Translations under genes and position numbers: made by a program
Part shown: positions 1-11,199 of the stretch, in pieces
Layout of the letters: the number at the start of each line of letters is the position of its first letter
Numbering within the stretch: the stretch's first letter is position 1
Source: Neofusicoccum parvum
Taxonomy: Eukaryota; Ascomycota; Dothideomycetes; Botryosphaeriales; Botryosphaeriaceae
NCBI GenBank assembly: GCA_020912385.1
Contig: CP087213.1
Location: 2,046,001-2,110,000 of the forward strand
Reading direction: 5' to 3'
Length of the DNA: 64,000 nucleotides
Notes under the pieces: model-generated
Database searches by the model: none
What the model was told of the DNA's origin: nothing
What the model saw: the letters and a program-made list of their open reading frames with translations, nothing else

Positions 1-878
1 TTCAGCAATACAATAAGTTGCTCCTTGGATATATTATACAGCCGTCACGTTGGACTGGATCATGTTGACGACCAACTCGGACTAGCGCCTGATCGCCCAT
101 TGATAGATACTGCGCAACTAATTTCAGGAACGGACACATGCCATCAATTCCAATGATCAACAACACGTCTCTTGCTGGGTGCCGCTGGGCACAATGCGCA
201 ACCCATGTCTAACTCTCATCACTCCGCATAGTGCACCCCGCTTCCATCCTTGACTCAAAACGCCACGGCGGTGTTCGCAATTTTGCTGCAGAATTCTGAC
301 CTAGCTGGCGTGGTCTCAGGTGGTAACCGCAGGGTCTGAAGCACTACCACTACCGTCTTAGACTGCCGCGTCTTTTACTTTGGTAGCATCCAAAAGTAGA
401 AGCCACCTGCCGCGGTTAACGCTAAGCGGTGCCAAACTCGGACACTCTGAACGTGAGGAAAATCACTGGGTCAGATGTGTGAGGCGTTCAAGCAAGTTTG
501 GCTCAGACAAACTTTAAATATAAATTTCTGAGGTAGGAGAGCATCGTATCTGTAGTGCAGGAAGACTTGCGTGTCGTCCGACGGATTGAGCTTACCGAAC
601 CATGGGCTCGAGAACTCATTCATGCTGAGACTCCTGAAGGACAGTCGTGAGGAAGTCATTTTCTTTACCTGGCACTGGAATATGGACCTGGGCGGGAGCG
701 TCATTCCCGCAGTTCTCGGCTGATTGCAACATCGGAGTCAGAATAGACATGATGTGATACAGAAGCTGGATCCACCCTCAAGGCTTTACGATAGCTCTTA
801 AGCGTATGCGATGTTGCATGGCGTGGGATAGAGCGCGTGGCTCAAAAGAGATTGTTTGACCTGGCCTGGAAGTTTCCA
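1..878. other. Intergenic, no gene seen
   Basis: No reading frame here has a recognisable product, and no tRNA or repeat was recognised. A 77-codon minus-strand frame at 471-704 has no features of a real protein. The segment probably holds the 3' flank of the methyltransferase that follows and the edge of an unseen gene to the left. Confidence 0.5.
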
Positions 879-1595
879 TCACCCGACGGGCTGCTTCTTG
901 GGGCGTAAAGCGAAAATTCTGACAGGGTACAGGACCTTTGGAAAGCCACGTTGTATCTCGGTCAGGGCGATGTCCAGGCCAGCCATCTCGAAGAGTGCCC
1001 GGAACTTCTCATCTGTCCTGGTGACGCTGCTGTCCTCGTCATCGAAGACGTCCTTTCCATTGAAATCAGTGCTGAGGTTCTCCTTGACAAGGATGAAGCC
1101 TCCCTCTGCCAGGTAGGTTTGGCATCGCTTGAAGTATTCCACCAGCTGCGCATCCGGGAGGTGGCCCACGCACCACTGGTTCCAGATCAAGTCGTACTTG
1201 TAGGGCGCATCGTGGATCCAATTCTCCAGGCCGACGTTCGTGATGGTGCCGACACGGCCGGTGTCAATGAGCTCCTTGACGCCCTCGGTGGCCTTCAGCT
1301 GCTCGGTGAACTTCTGCACGGGCTCGACGACGTCAACGGACTGGGCGATCTTCAGCAAGAAGCCGAGGGTGATGCGTCCGATGCCGGCGCCGCAGTCGAC
1401 GACGTGCGGGAGGAGCTCGTCAGCCTTTCGTCCGGAGAGGCGGCGCAGCTTGTTGTAGAAGTTGGACGAGCCCTGCAGATCTATGCGCGAGACCTGGGGA
1501 AAGCCGCCGAGCATGCCATTGACGGTCGACTCAACCGAGTTCCAGTAGTCGATGGAAGCGGCGGGGTTGATGGCGCGGTCGGGCGGATCGGTCAT
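879..1595 (-). CDS. TAE1: Alpha-N-terminal protein methyltransferase (NTM1/Tae1 family)
   Basis: Predicted S-adenosylmethionine-dependent enzyme that methylates the alpha-amino group of proteins exposing an N-terminal X-Pro-Lys motif, for example ribosomal proteins; acts in cytosol or nucleus. The 238-residue product has the family's N-terminal segment YWNSVESTVNGMLGGF, then the SAM-binding loop VVDCGAGIGRIT near residue 70, and the downstream IWNQWCVGHL and VKENLS stretches typical of this family. The length fits the family (about 220-240 aa). The frame stays open upstream to 1697, but that codon is TTG. The first ATG is at 1595, in a ccgccATGacc context, so I start there. No intron is needed. 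The next gene (aldehyde dehydrogenase) is transcribed away from it, and about 590 bp between the two starts may serve as a shared promoter region. Assignment to the family is strong; the substrate is inferred from the family. Confidence 0.9.
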   Translation of the reverse strand: MTDPPDRAINPAASIDYWNSVESTVNGMLGGFPQVSRIDLQGSSNFYNKLRRLSGRKADELLPHVVDCGAGIGRITLGFLLKIAQSVDVVEPVQKFTEQLKATEGVKELIDTGRVGTITNVGLENWIHDAPYKYDLIWNQWCVGHLPDAQLVEYFKRCQTYLAEGGFILVKENLSTDFNGKDVFDDEDSSVTRTDEKFRALFEMAGLDIALTEIQRGFPKVLYPVRIFALRPKKQPVG

Positions 1596-2188
1596 GGCGG
1601 GTGGCTGGCTGTCCGCTTTCGCTGGGGCAGCGTGTAGGGCGGCGCGGAGAGTCGGAGTCGGGGTCGGGGGTGCTGGAATTTGCAATTGATAGGACAAACG
1701 AGTGTGAGGGTTGGTTTTGACGCGAGTGCTCCGCCCGAGCTCGGGCCTCTGCGTTCTTCGCCTTTCCCGTCAGGGCAACTCTACCCGTGCACGCGCCAGA
1801 ACCCGCTGCCCGTCGAGCACGGCTGCAGCTTATCGCCGCGCTGCCGTTGGCAATTGCCCGTATCTCCCGCGTCGGCGGCCCTGCGCTGGAGCGTACGGAC
1901 GGCGTCGAGGGGGCCGGCAGCCAGTATTGATCAATCATCTGGCTGCCATCCGTCTCAAGAAGGCCAGGCTGGCCCCGCATGGAGGCAAAAAGTCCTGGGG
2001 GCGGCATTAGTCATCGGATGGGGTTCACAGGCGGCGCTAAAACAGACTCCTACATGCCTGCCAGCCTGGTTCCCGGCCAAGCCATCTCCAATGTCGGCAA
2101 TGGCGGGGTGCACCAGAGTGGGGAGCTGCCTGCAAAGTAGTACATAATCGACCCTTCTCTCCGCAGCCGCCCGACTTTCTCCTTCCCC
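1596..2188. promoter_or_regulatory. Divergent intergenic region, methyltransferase/ALDH
   Basis: About 590 bp between two divergent start codons. Overlapping frames in both directions here are GC-driven and match no recognised protein. No clear TATA box was identified. It is reported as the probable promoter region of both genes on position only. Confidence 0.35.
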
Positions 2189-4011
2189 ATGCTCAGGCTC
2201 TTCGCTCGTCGTTTTTCTCCTCCGCCGCAGCGCCGCCCCAGCCAGTTCATCCTTCGTCCATTCCTGTTCGGACCGCGAAGCCCTTTTAGCACCGCCATGT
2301 CCGACCTTACCGTCGAGCTGACCGCCCCCAATGGCGTCAAGTTCACCCAGCCGACTGGCTTGTTCATCAACAACGAATGGGTCAAGTCCACGCACGGCGA
2401 GAAAATCACCAGCATAAACCCCACGTATGTTGCATCTTTGCCTGAAATCCCCCGTTTGTTTCTGACAGCGCCCTGAAGAGACGAGAGCGAGATTGCGTCT
2501 GTGTATGCGGCTGATCCGGAAGATGTCGACATCGCGGTTAAGGCAGCACGCAAGGCATTCAAGAACCCTGCGTGGCGGGACCTGCCAAGCGTTGAGCGCG
2601 CTGAGCTTATGTTCAAGCTCGTTGCTCTGATTGAGAAGAACAAGGAAGTGCTGGCCACAATCGAGACTTGGGACAATGGTAACATCTCTCTCCCATCCTG
2701 AAAGAGGCGTGCCATGCTGAATGAGGCCCAGGCAAGCCGTATTCTGTCGCTCTCAACGAGGACCTGGGTGAAGTTGCCGGTACTCTGAAGTATTATGCTG
2801 GTTATGCGGACAAGATTCATGGCCAAGTCATTGACACCACGCCGGACAAGCTTGCCTACACGATCCGTGAGCCTATCGGCGTTTGTGGTCAAATTATTCC
2901 GTAAGCTCGAACAGTTTGATTTTGAAGCTTTGGCTGACTCGAAGCAGCTGGAACTACCCGTTGGCGATGGCTGCATGGAAGCTTGGTCCTGCGTTGGCTT
3001 GCGGAAATACTGTTGTCCTCAAGGCAGCCGAACAAACGCCTCTATCTATCCTCTACCTTGCCAACTTGATCAAGGAGGCCGGTTTCCCCCCTGGTGAGCC
3101 TGGACTTGTCGTCACGTGCTTTTTGTACAACCTGCTGATCAGAATTAGGTGTCGTCAACATCATTAACGGCTACGGCCGTAAGGCTGGCGCGGCCCTCGC
3201 ATCGCACGAGGATGTTGACAAGATCGCCTTCACCGGAAGTACCATCACTGGCCGTGAGATTATGAAGATGGCTGCCGCCAGCCTGAAGAACATCACGCTC
3301 GAGACCGGCGGCAAGTCTCCACTTCTCGTCTTCGACGATGCCGACCTGGACCAGGCCGTCAAGTGGGCACACATCGGCATCATGTCCAACCAAGGCCAGA
3401 TCTGCACGGCCACTTCGCGAATCCTCGTGCAGGAGGGAATTTACGACAAGTTCATTGCAGCTTTCAAGGACCACGTGAAGACGACTAGCACGGTTGGTGA
3501 TCCCTTCAAGGACGACACCTTCCAAGGCCCGCAAGTCACCAAGGCGCAATACGAGCGTGTGCTGTCGTATATTGAGCATGGAAAGTCGGAAGGAGCTACG
3601 CTTGTGACAGGCGGCGAGCCGGTCAAGGACGTAAACGGCAAGGGCTTCTTCGTTGCTCCTACCGTCTTCTCGGACGTCAAGCCCAACATGAAGATCTTCC
3701 GGGAAGAGGTGTTTGGTCCGTTTGTCGTCATCAGCTCGTTCAAGACGGAGGCAGATGCTGTCGAGCACGCGAACGACACCACGTACGGCCTGGGAAGCGC
3801 TGTTTTCACCACGGACATCGTCAAGGCGCACCGGGTGGCACGGAAGATTGAGGCTGGCATGGTCTGGATCAACAGCAGCAACGACAGCCACTACGCGATC
3901 CCGTTCGGCGGTGTGAAGCAGAGCGGCGTTGGGCGCGAGCTGGGTGAGGCCGGGCTGGATGCGTACACGAACAAGAAGGCGGTACACGTCAACCTGGGCT
4001 CGTGGATATAA
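2189..4011 (+). CDS. Aldehyde dehydrogenase (NAD(P)+), probably mitochondrial
   Basis: Oxidises aldehydes to carboxylic acids with NAD(P)+. Five exons: 2189-2424, 2479-2678, 2732-2900, 2948-3093, 3149-4011. The introns are 47-55 nt with GT...AG ends, and the spliced frame gives 537 aa. The catalytic cysteine lies in [12 protein letters not shown] (residue 336) and the general-base glutamate in LETGGKSP (residue 302). The NAD-binding stretches GGCGQIIPWNYP-type and [16 protein letters not shown] are present; here the first reads [12 protein letters not shown]. The first 36 residues are Arg-rich with almost no acidic residues and end RSPFSTA, like a mitochondrial presequence. A second in-frame ATG at 2297 would give a protein of about 500 aa with Cys300/Glu266, close to canonical ALDH numbering. 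One gene may therefore make mitochondrial and cytosolic forms. The substrate cannot be told from sequence. Family assignment is very secure; the exon borders are consistent with frame and homology. Confidence 0.95.
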
Positions 4012-5223
4012 AGAGATTTTCGCGACGGGCCTTTGCGGGATTTACGGGCTGTTTGCTGCCGCGGGGTTTGGTGTCTTTGTACGGCCTGCAGATTTAGGAA
4101 TGGCATAATGTGAAGGCAACGGGGCTACCCATTGGGCCACGATGCCGGGCGTTTCACGCCAGCTAAGCTTTCTCCATGCGCGTCACGAATTGGCGGCGGC
4201 GATTGGGTGTTCAGCGGCCGGGGACGTCAGTTGACGCTGGCGCTGCGCGGGCAGCTGTGACGCAGGTGGCCGTGTGCTGGCCGGCGCCCTGAGTGTGCCT
4301 CGCGGCCGGCGTGTCAGGGCGCATGATGACTCTAGGCTGCGCTGGGGCTGGGCGTTCGGCTGCGGCCTCGCGGTGTGCGCCGCGCCGGTGAGGCCGGGTG
4401 GGCAGATGTCGGCGGCTGTTTATCGCGCAGCCGGCGCGGTCGCGGGCTGGCGGCGGCAGATACGGCTCGGTCGCGCAGGCAAACGCGCGCAAAGTCCGTG
4501 GGCGCGGTGGAGGGCGCGGTGGTCGCGGCGATAGGAACGGCCGAAAGAGGCCCGTGCGCGCCGGGGCTGGTGAGTGTAGTTGACAAAGGTGCCGCTGATG
4601 GCAGACCCAGGACCCGCCCGTGTTGCACGTCCTGGCCTGGCCCGTCCGGAGCTCCATCGTCATCCGTCCAGGCGCAGCTCGCCCGCGTCTCTGAAAAGCC
4701 CAACGTTGCGCGACCGCAGACGTCGCCACCGGCCCTCGACCGCCTGCTGCGAGACCAGCTGCACAGCGCCGGCACGCGTTGCCCCCTCGTCCCGGGCTCG
4801 GCAGAAGTTAACGAGGCGCCCAACTCCACAAACTACCTTGAACGCTGCACCGCCCATCCGCAGTCACCAAGCGCCCGAGCACGCACGCCGCACCAGCAAC
4901 GCAGCACCAGCACCGAGCCACCGCTTCACGCCCGCTCTCACATGCTCCCCTCCAGCCAGCACCACAGCACGTAGCTGCCCGCCCCGACCCTGGCTCGACG
5001 CCGGCTTCAACGTCCCTCCTCGCTCGACACGCTCCTACCTCACACCCTCCCGGCCGGTCCCTGCCCTGTGCACACGATCTGCACAACGTCGGTCGAAGGC
5101 CGCTTCCTCGCATTCCTCTCGCGCCTCTACAGGCCTCCATAGCGCCCGCTCCAAGCTCGCAGTCACCCAGCCTCGCCACAACCACGGAACCCCCCGCCTA
5201 GACAGCTCCGCACCCAGAGCACC
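4012..5223. other. Intergenic; long CA/C-rich leader upstream of the phosphatase
   Basis: 1.2 kb with no recognisable protein. The first part is G/C-balanced. From about 4600 the plus strand becomes strongly C-rich and G-poor (ccc, cac and ctc runs) up to the phosphatase ATG, as is common in long 5' leaders of fungal signalling genes. Long frames in both directions are composition artefacts with Arg/Pro/Ala-rich translations. Confidence 0.45.
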
Positions 5224-6910
5224 ATGGGCAACACCCCGTCGAAGAAGGGCGACGGGAACGGCCCACAGCTCGACCGCGATGGCTACGCCTCGTTCTCGCG
5301 CTCTGATACCAAGGAGTCGACGCGCTCGATAAGGAACTCGATTCGGAACAAGATCCCGGGCACGAGCACGAAGACCGATAGTCCGCGGAATTCTATGCAG
5401 GGTCTCAGCGCCGACAGCACCAGCAGTGTAAACAACATAGAGAAGACGGACTCGCCGTCCGCAAAGTCTGCCGCCAACAGCGCCCAAGCCGCCCACAAGC
5501 GGTCAGGCTCGAGTGCCTCGGCGGCCCCGCCCGCTCTCGACTCAACCCCGTCGCGGGAGGAAGCCGTGTCGGACAGCGACCAGCCTCCGCCATCGCCTAC
5601 GCAATCCGCGACTGTAGGCCATGGGCACGAGTCTGTGAACCAGGCGCAGCGGACCGGTGAGGTCGATCACGTTTCGGATACGCCCCCCACCGGCTTGCCG
5701 CCGCCTTCCGCGCTTCAGAAGCCCAAAGAGTCCATTCTGCTGAAGAAGGATCAGCCAATTCCAAGATCAACCGAGGCCAAGCCCGAGAATGGATCCCCAA
5801 CCATGGAGCTGGGCACCCCCAAATCTATTGACATTGACGACATGATTTCCAGGTTGCTGGACGCGGGATACTCGGCAAAAGTCACAAAGACCGTGTGCCT
5901 GAAGAACGCCGAGATTTTTGCCATCTGCCAGGCCGCCCGCGAGCTTTTCCTCTCGCAACCAGCGCTGCTTGAACTTTCACCGCCAGTCAAGATCGTTGGT
6001 GATGTGCACGGGCAATACACGGACCTCATCAGAATGTTCGAGATGTGTGGATTCCCGCCCAGCTCCAACTACCTCTTTTTGGGTGACTACGTCGACCGAG
6101 GCAAGCAAAGCTTGGAAACGATTCTGCTTCTTTTGTGCTACAAGCTCAAGTTTCCGGAGAACTTCTTCCTCCTCCGCGGCAACCACGAATGTGCCAACGT
6201 CACGCGTGTCTATGGCTTTTACGATGAGTGCAAGCGCAGGTGCAATGTCAAGGTCTGGAAAGCATTTGTGGACACTTTCAACACCCTTCCCATTGCGGCT
6301 ATTGTTGCAGGCAAAATCTTCTGCGTCCACGGTGGTCTTTCACCGAGCTTGTCGCACATGGACGACATCCGCCAGATTGCCAGACCTACTGACGTCCCTG
6401 ATTACGGTCTTCTGAATGACCTGCTGTGGAGTGATCCTGCGGACATGGACAATGACTGGGAAGCAAACGAACGAGGAGTCAGCTACTGTTTCGGCAAGAA
6501 GGTCATCATGGAATTCCTGCAGCGGCATGACTTTGATCTGGTTTGTCGTGCGCACATGGTCGTCGAGGACGGATATGAGTTTTTCAACGATCGAATCTTG
6601 GTGACGGTCTTTTCAGCGCCTAATGTGAGTCTTGCACCTGCCCATTGCAGAGCTTAACCTGATGGGTAGTAGTATTGCGGTGAATTCGACAACTGGGGGG
6701 CAGTCATGTCTGTTTCTTCCGAACTCCTTTGCAGCTTCGAGCTGCTCAAGCCCCTGGACTCGAGCGCCCTGAAGAGCCACATCAAGAAGGGCAGGAACAA
6801 GAGGCAGAGCATGCTCAACAGCCCGGTAAGTTTGCCGTCTCCATCCTCAGGGTTTGATCTGACAGTGATACGTCATTTAGCCGGCAAACCAGTACCCGCA
6901 GTCTTACTAA
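5224..6910 (+). CDS. PPZ1: Serine/threonine protein phosphatase PP-Z (PPZ type)
   Basis: PP1-like phosphatase of the fungal PPZ group; family members act in cation homeostasis, cell wall integrity and cell-cycle control. Exons 5224-6624, 6673-6825 and 6881-6910 give 526 aa. The protein starts MGNTPSKK, a good N-myristoylation signal as in yeast Ppz1. It continues with about 200 residues of Ser/Pro/Thr-rich low-complexity sequence. The catalytic domain follows, with metal-binding motifs GDVHGQ (near residue 259), GDYVDRG and LRGNHE (near 318-322), and FSAPNYCGEFDN restored across the first intron. The last exon is tiny and encodes PANQYPQSY, like the short tails of PP1/PPZ enzymes. The myristoylation signal, long N-terminal extension and PP1-like core together favour PPZ over plain PP1. 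Stopping at 6657 without splicing would remove essential residues. Confidence 0.95.
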
Positions 6911-8016
6911 GTGATGTACGCGGCCCCGCACAAGCGGACTTCACCTCTCGCGTCACCAACACCCGAGTGTACGAACATTGGTCGATGACATGTGAGGGCT
7001 TTACGGAGACACGCCTGAGCAATACGACGGAGGATTTTGCCTCGGTAGACGCATAAACATACAGTTTCACACATCACGCCATAGCGACGACTTCAGCACT
7101 TCACGAACGAGTAGATGGTGGGCAGAAGACGGAATGAAGGCGAACGAAGGGGTAGTGAGCGGGGCGCGGCGCCAGGACTCCGACCTTCGGTGTATGCACT
7201 CTCTGCATGGGTTTTTGGTGGTGCTTCGCACAACTCTTGGCGCGGCGGAGTTAGCTGGAGCACGATTTGGTTTCGTAATTTCTTCCCTCTGCTGATTAGG
7301 CACGGACGGCACCGGTCTCAACAATCTCATCAGATTAATTTTTGGTTCGGGCCTGCACCTGTCTCCCGTCGTCGGGTGCGGCCGGTCGGGGTTCTAGTCT
7401 CAAGAAAGAAAGAAGCGCTCTCGCGACTCTGTTTTGCTGTGTGCCGGATGCAGGGCGTTGTCTGAAGCTCGGCTTTGTACAATAATGGCTGTGTAATGTC
7501 GAATACTAGTCTTCGGGACCGCAGGAGTTGGCGCATGACATGGGTGTCTCGCCCGGAATATTGCCAAGGCTGGGCTAGAGAAGTGATTGTTTTGGAGTGC
7601 GGGGTGAGCTGGACAGCGGCGCGCAGCTGTGTCTGGTGTCTGCTGGAGCAAAGGTTGGAGGTGGTGGCGAGACGGCCAATCAGGCGCGCGAGTGGGTGCG
7701 CTTAGGATACCGCGTGGGGCATAGCGCGCACCACTCGGCTGCGAGGGCCCGAGCGCGCCGAACGCGCCCACACAGCTTTTCGATTTGAGCGACTCTGACT
7801 TTCTGCCCTCCGACGACGACGAGCCGAAGCCAGCAACAACACCCAGTACGTGCCCGCCCCTCCTGCTGCGCGCCGCACCCTGCGCTGCGAGCCGCGCCTG
7901 CGCACGCGCACCGCACCTCCAGACTGCGCTAATCCAATTCCTCTGCAACAGACGCGGGACCTCGCTTCTCCAATCCACCGCCGGGAAACACATCATCGAT
8001 CCCTAGCATCGCAAAA
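6911..8016. other. Intergenic, with probable 5' UTR intron of RPS2
   Basis: No protein-coding gene was recognised. In the last 200 bp, a stretch from cccaGTACGT (about 7854) to tgcaacAG (about 7951) has the form of an intron in the untranslated leader of the ribosomal protein gene, a common arrangement in fungal ribosomal protein genes. This is inferred from splice-like ends only. An acidic frame starting at a TTG at 7785 looks protein-like for about 20 codons, but it has no ATG. Confidence 0.4.
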
Positions 8017-9036
8017 ATGGCCGACGCACCTGCTCCCGCAGCCGGCGCTGCTCCCGCCCGTGGCGGTTTCGGTAGTCGTGGTGGTGACCGCGGCCGTGGA
8101 CGTGGCCGTGGCCGTGGCCGTCGCGGCGGCAGGCAGAACGAGGAGAAGGAGTGGCAGCCCGTCACCAAGCTCGGCCGTCTCGTGAAGGCCGGCAAGATCA
8201 AGTCCATGGAAGAGATCTACCTGCACAGCTTGCCCATCAAGGAGTTCCAGATCATCGACTTCTTCCTGCCCAAGCTCAAGGACGAGGTCATGAAGGTGAG
8301 CCGCAACAATATTTCCCGCTTGGATTGTGATGGGGTTGGGCGTGAAGGGAGGATTTGGGTTACGGAAAGATTACGGGTGGACCTGGGGGGCTGGAAGGGC
8401 TTTGGGACTGAACAACGTGGGAAGGCGGAAGGCTAATGCATCTCGGAACTACAGATCAAGCCCGTCCAGAAGCAGACCCGTGCCGGTCAGCGTACCCGCT
8501 TCAAGGCCATCGTTGTCATCGGTGACTCCGAGGGCCACATCGGTCTTGGTATCAAGACCTCCAAGGAAGTCGCCACTGCCATCCGTGCCGCCATCATCAT
8601 CGCCAAGCTCAGCGTTGTTCCCATCAGGAGAGGTTACTGGGGTACCAACCTCGGTGAGCCCCACTCGCTGCCCACCAAGACCTCTGGCAAGTGCGGTTCC
8701 GTCACTGTCCGCGTAAGTACTCCCGCTCCACGGTTTTCAAGGCAATCCGACATGGACATGCAACTTACACAAACTCAGCTCATTCCCGCTCCCCGCGGTA
8801 CCGGCCTTGTCGCCTCCCCCGCCGTCAAGCGTCTGTTGCAGCTTGCTGGTGTCAACGACGCCTACACCGCTTCCGCCGGTTCCACCAAGACCCTCGAGAA
8901 CACCCTCAAGGCCACCTTCACCGCCGTCACCAACTCCTACGGCTTCCTTACCCCTAACCTCTGGAAGGAGACCAAGCTCATCAGGAGCCCGCTGGAGGAG
9001 TTCAGCGACGTCCTCCGCGAGGGCAAGAAGTACTAA
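8017..9036 (+). CDS. RPS2: 40S ribosomal protein uS5 (S2)
   Basis: Structural protein of the small ribosomal subunit, near the mRNA entry channel and decoding site. Exons 8017-8295, 8455-8712 and 8779-9036 give 264 aa. The N-terminus has an alanine-rich start followed by the family's Arg-Gly repeat ([14 protein letters not shown]), a target for arginine methylation in other eukaryotes. The S5 domain follows ([21 protein letters not shown], then [12 protein letters not shown] and [15 protein letters not shown] in exon 2). The C-terminal S5 fold includes [20 protein letters not shown]. Intron donors are GTGAGC and GTAAGT; acceptors are CAG. The codon choice is strongly biased to C-ending codons, as expected for a highly expressed gene. 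Very secure. Confidence 0.97.
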
Positions 9037-10719
9037 GCGGATTTCGTTGGATGACGGGAGTGGTGATGATGGGTTTTCTTCACACAAGGGTTTCTGGCTT
9101 GTTTTGAAACGGTTCCGATGCATGCCCCCTTTGCATGGAGTTGTGCGGGTTCGGGGAGGCCTATTGATAGCATAGGTCCTTCGAATTAAAAAAGAGATGC
9201 AATGCAATCCCACGCATTGAGTATGACCACCACGATTTGTGTACGGAAACACGTGACAGATGAGCCGAAAACCGCCGCGAACAGTGGATTGTTCTAATGC
9301 TAGGGACAAACACCACATTTTCCAATCCAGTCTAGGTCCATTCTATACTCGGGGTACGGCTACCTCCGTCGCATTGCCGTAGCTGACGCGTAGCACTGCT
9401 CGCTCGCGTCAGCCAAAAAAAAAAATAGTAATCAAGCAACGCTAGAACGGCCTGTCTCACAGCTCGGCACACGGCAGGTGCAAGCCGCTCCAGCCCATCC
9501 GCTGACACGCTGCCGACACAAACGCGCCCACACCCGGCTTTACCCCTTCCGGCCACTTTCTCTCTTGCATCATGCCGGCCGTCCCGGCCCCAAGAACACT
9601 CTCCACTTCGTCCCCCAACATTGGCACATGCCCCCCGACCGCCCTCCGCAACCGGGCTGTCTCGAACCCTCCCTCCCCCGGCCCCGTTGCTCTCTCTCGC
9701 GTTTTCCCAAGCGGCGACGAGCTGCTCCGTTGGCGCCGCCGCGGAACGGATGCTGGCCGCCTGCCGCCGCCGTTGCCGGCACGGTCTGCGAGATCGGCCG
9801 GCGTCGGGCGGTGTCTGGATGCGGGCGGGTCGGTGTCGGAGCGCGGGTGGCGGCGTTGCGTTGACGGCGGGGAGGGTCGAGCGGGTGCGTTTGGGGAGAC
9901 GGGGAGGAGGGTTGGTGGTGGTAGGGGTGCCGTTGTGATGGTCCTGTTTTTTTCTTTCTTCTCTCTTTTCTCGTTTGGAGGTGGATGCTGGTAGCTGGTT
10001 ACGTGTGGAGTATGATCGTGCAGGGCATGAAACGCCGTGGCTGGTGCTCCGTGTATCTGCTTCGTCCGACGCCGTTGATATTTCACTCATTCCATGGTGT
10101 ATTTGGCTTCGTTATCTTGCTGGTGTGCAATGGTGACGGGGGTCTACCTGCCTTTGCTTGGCTGGAGTTTGGGGGACGCGTATGGGGGGTGAGAGGGAGG
10201 TAAAGCGCTTGAGTACCTTTTTTCTCTCTTTTTTTGCTAGAGGTATACAGCGTCACGGCCTAGAGAGGCAATGAGGGCTATAAGCGTCAAGTGTAGGGCG
10301 GACTCTGCGGTACGCTAGAAGTGTTCGCTTAAACATGTCCCACTTGCTGGTGGATTGGCGGATGTACCGGCATCTGTGGGCCTCAGTGGCTTCTTGTTTG
10401 AGTTGTATTTGCGAGTCTCAGTGCTCAGCCGTTTGGAGAATCGGGTTGGCTGCTTGGACGTATTTCTGTTGGACAAGACTGCAACTGGATCTGCACGGAG
10501 CGTTTCTGGTTTGGGTTGGTCTGTGTGGATCTGAGAAATAAGAAGAGTAGAGACTTGACGGAAGGTTCAGATGAAGGGGAGATCGAGAGGGTCCCTAAGC
10601 TAGCTCAACATTGCGAGAAGGTGATTTCCAGAGTGTGGTACAGTCAATTAGCATTTTATTGATTTGGCATGTTTTGCCCGTGCTTCGCTATATACAGCCT
10701 CGTTTCTCATTATCCCCGC
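9037..10719. other. Gene-poor interval
   Basis: About 1.7 kb between RPS2 and the small secreted protein gene. Overlapping frames around 9330-10090 on both strands translate to Arg/Pro/Ser-rich low-complexity sequence, and no known domain is visible. There is an A-run at 9415-9425 and T-rich runs near 9948-9973 and 10219-10234. I see no RNA gene here. Confidence 0.5.
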
Positions 10720-11199
10720 TTAAGCAATGGCCTGGGTAACCTCAACGGTGGTCGAGCCGGTGCAGGTACGGCCATTGCCGCCCTGGCCGCACGTGCGGGA
10801 AAGCGGCGCACTGCCGTAGATGGTGGTGTTGGTGCCGTCAATCAAGACAGTCTGGGAGAGAGACACGACTGGAACCCGGCACTGTCAGCATGTCTCGCCT
10901 CGCAAAAACAACACGGCCGGCTTACCAGAGCCGTCCCACGAAGCGGTGAAGGACGCGGGGTCGCTGATGGTGCTCTCGCCAGTGGGGGGAAGCAGGGTCC
11001 AGGTCTGCTTGGCGGTGCTGTTGTCGAGCGAGTAGGTGGCGGCGAAGATCTCGGTCTTCCAGCCGTTGGCGGCCGACGACCAGGTGTAGTCGAGCGCCCA
11101 GCTACCATACTGGCTGTCGGTGGCGGCCTGCGGCGCGGGAGCGGCGGCGGCTGTGGCGGCGACGGCCGTGAGGGAGCCGAGAGCGAGAGCGGCGCGCAT
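10720..11199 (-). CDS. Small secreted protein, unknown function
   Basis: Two exons on the minus strand, 11199-10926 and 10868-10720, joined across a 57-nt intron (donor GTAAGC, acceptor CAG), encode 140 aa. The first 20-odd residues form a clear secretory signal peptide (MRAALALGSLTAVAATAAAA, then PAP). The mature part is small and soluble-looking, with aromatic and Asn/Ser/Thr-rich stretches, one likely N-glycosylation site (NTT), and one Cys pair near the C-terminus (TCGQGGNGRTC). I do not recognise a family. Size, signal peptide and low Cys content are those of a small secreted fungal protein (cell-wall or effector-like); that is only a class description. Without splicing the frame ends in the intron. 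Confidence 0.75.

Noticed and set aside
7785..7850. Acidic frame (SDSDFLPSDDDE...) upstream of RPS2
   Set aside because: Begins with TTG, has no ATG, lies in the presumed leader of RPS2 and has no continuation that looks like a protein.
9332..10090. Long minus-strand frames downstream of RPS2
   Set aside because: Low-complexity Arg/Pro/Ser/Thr translation, no domain, similar lengths open in other frames; explained by base composition.
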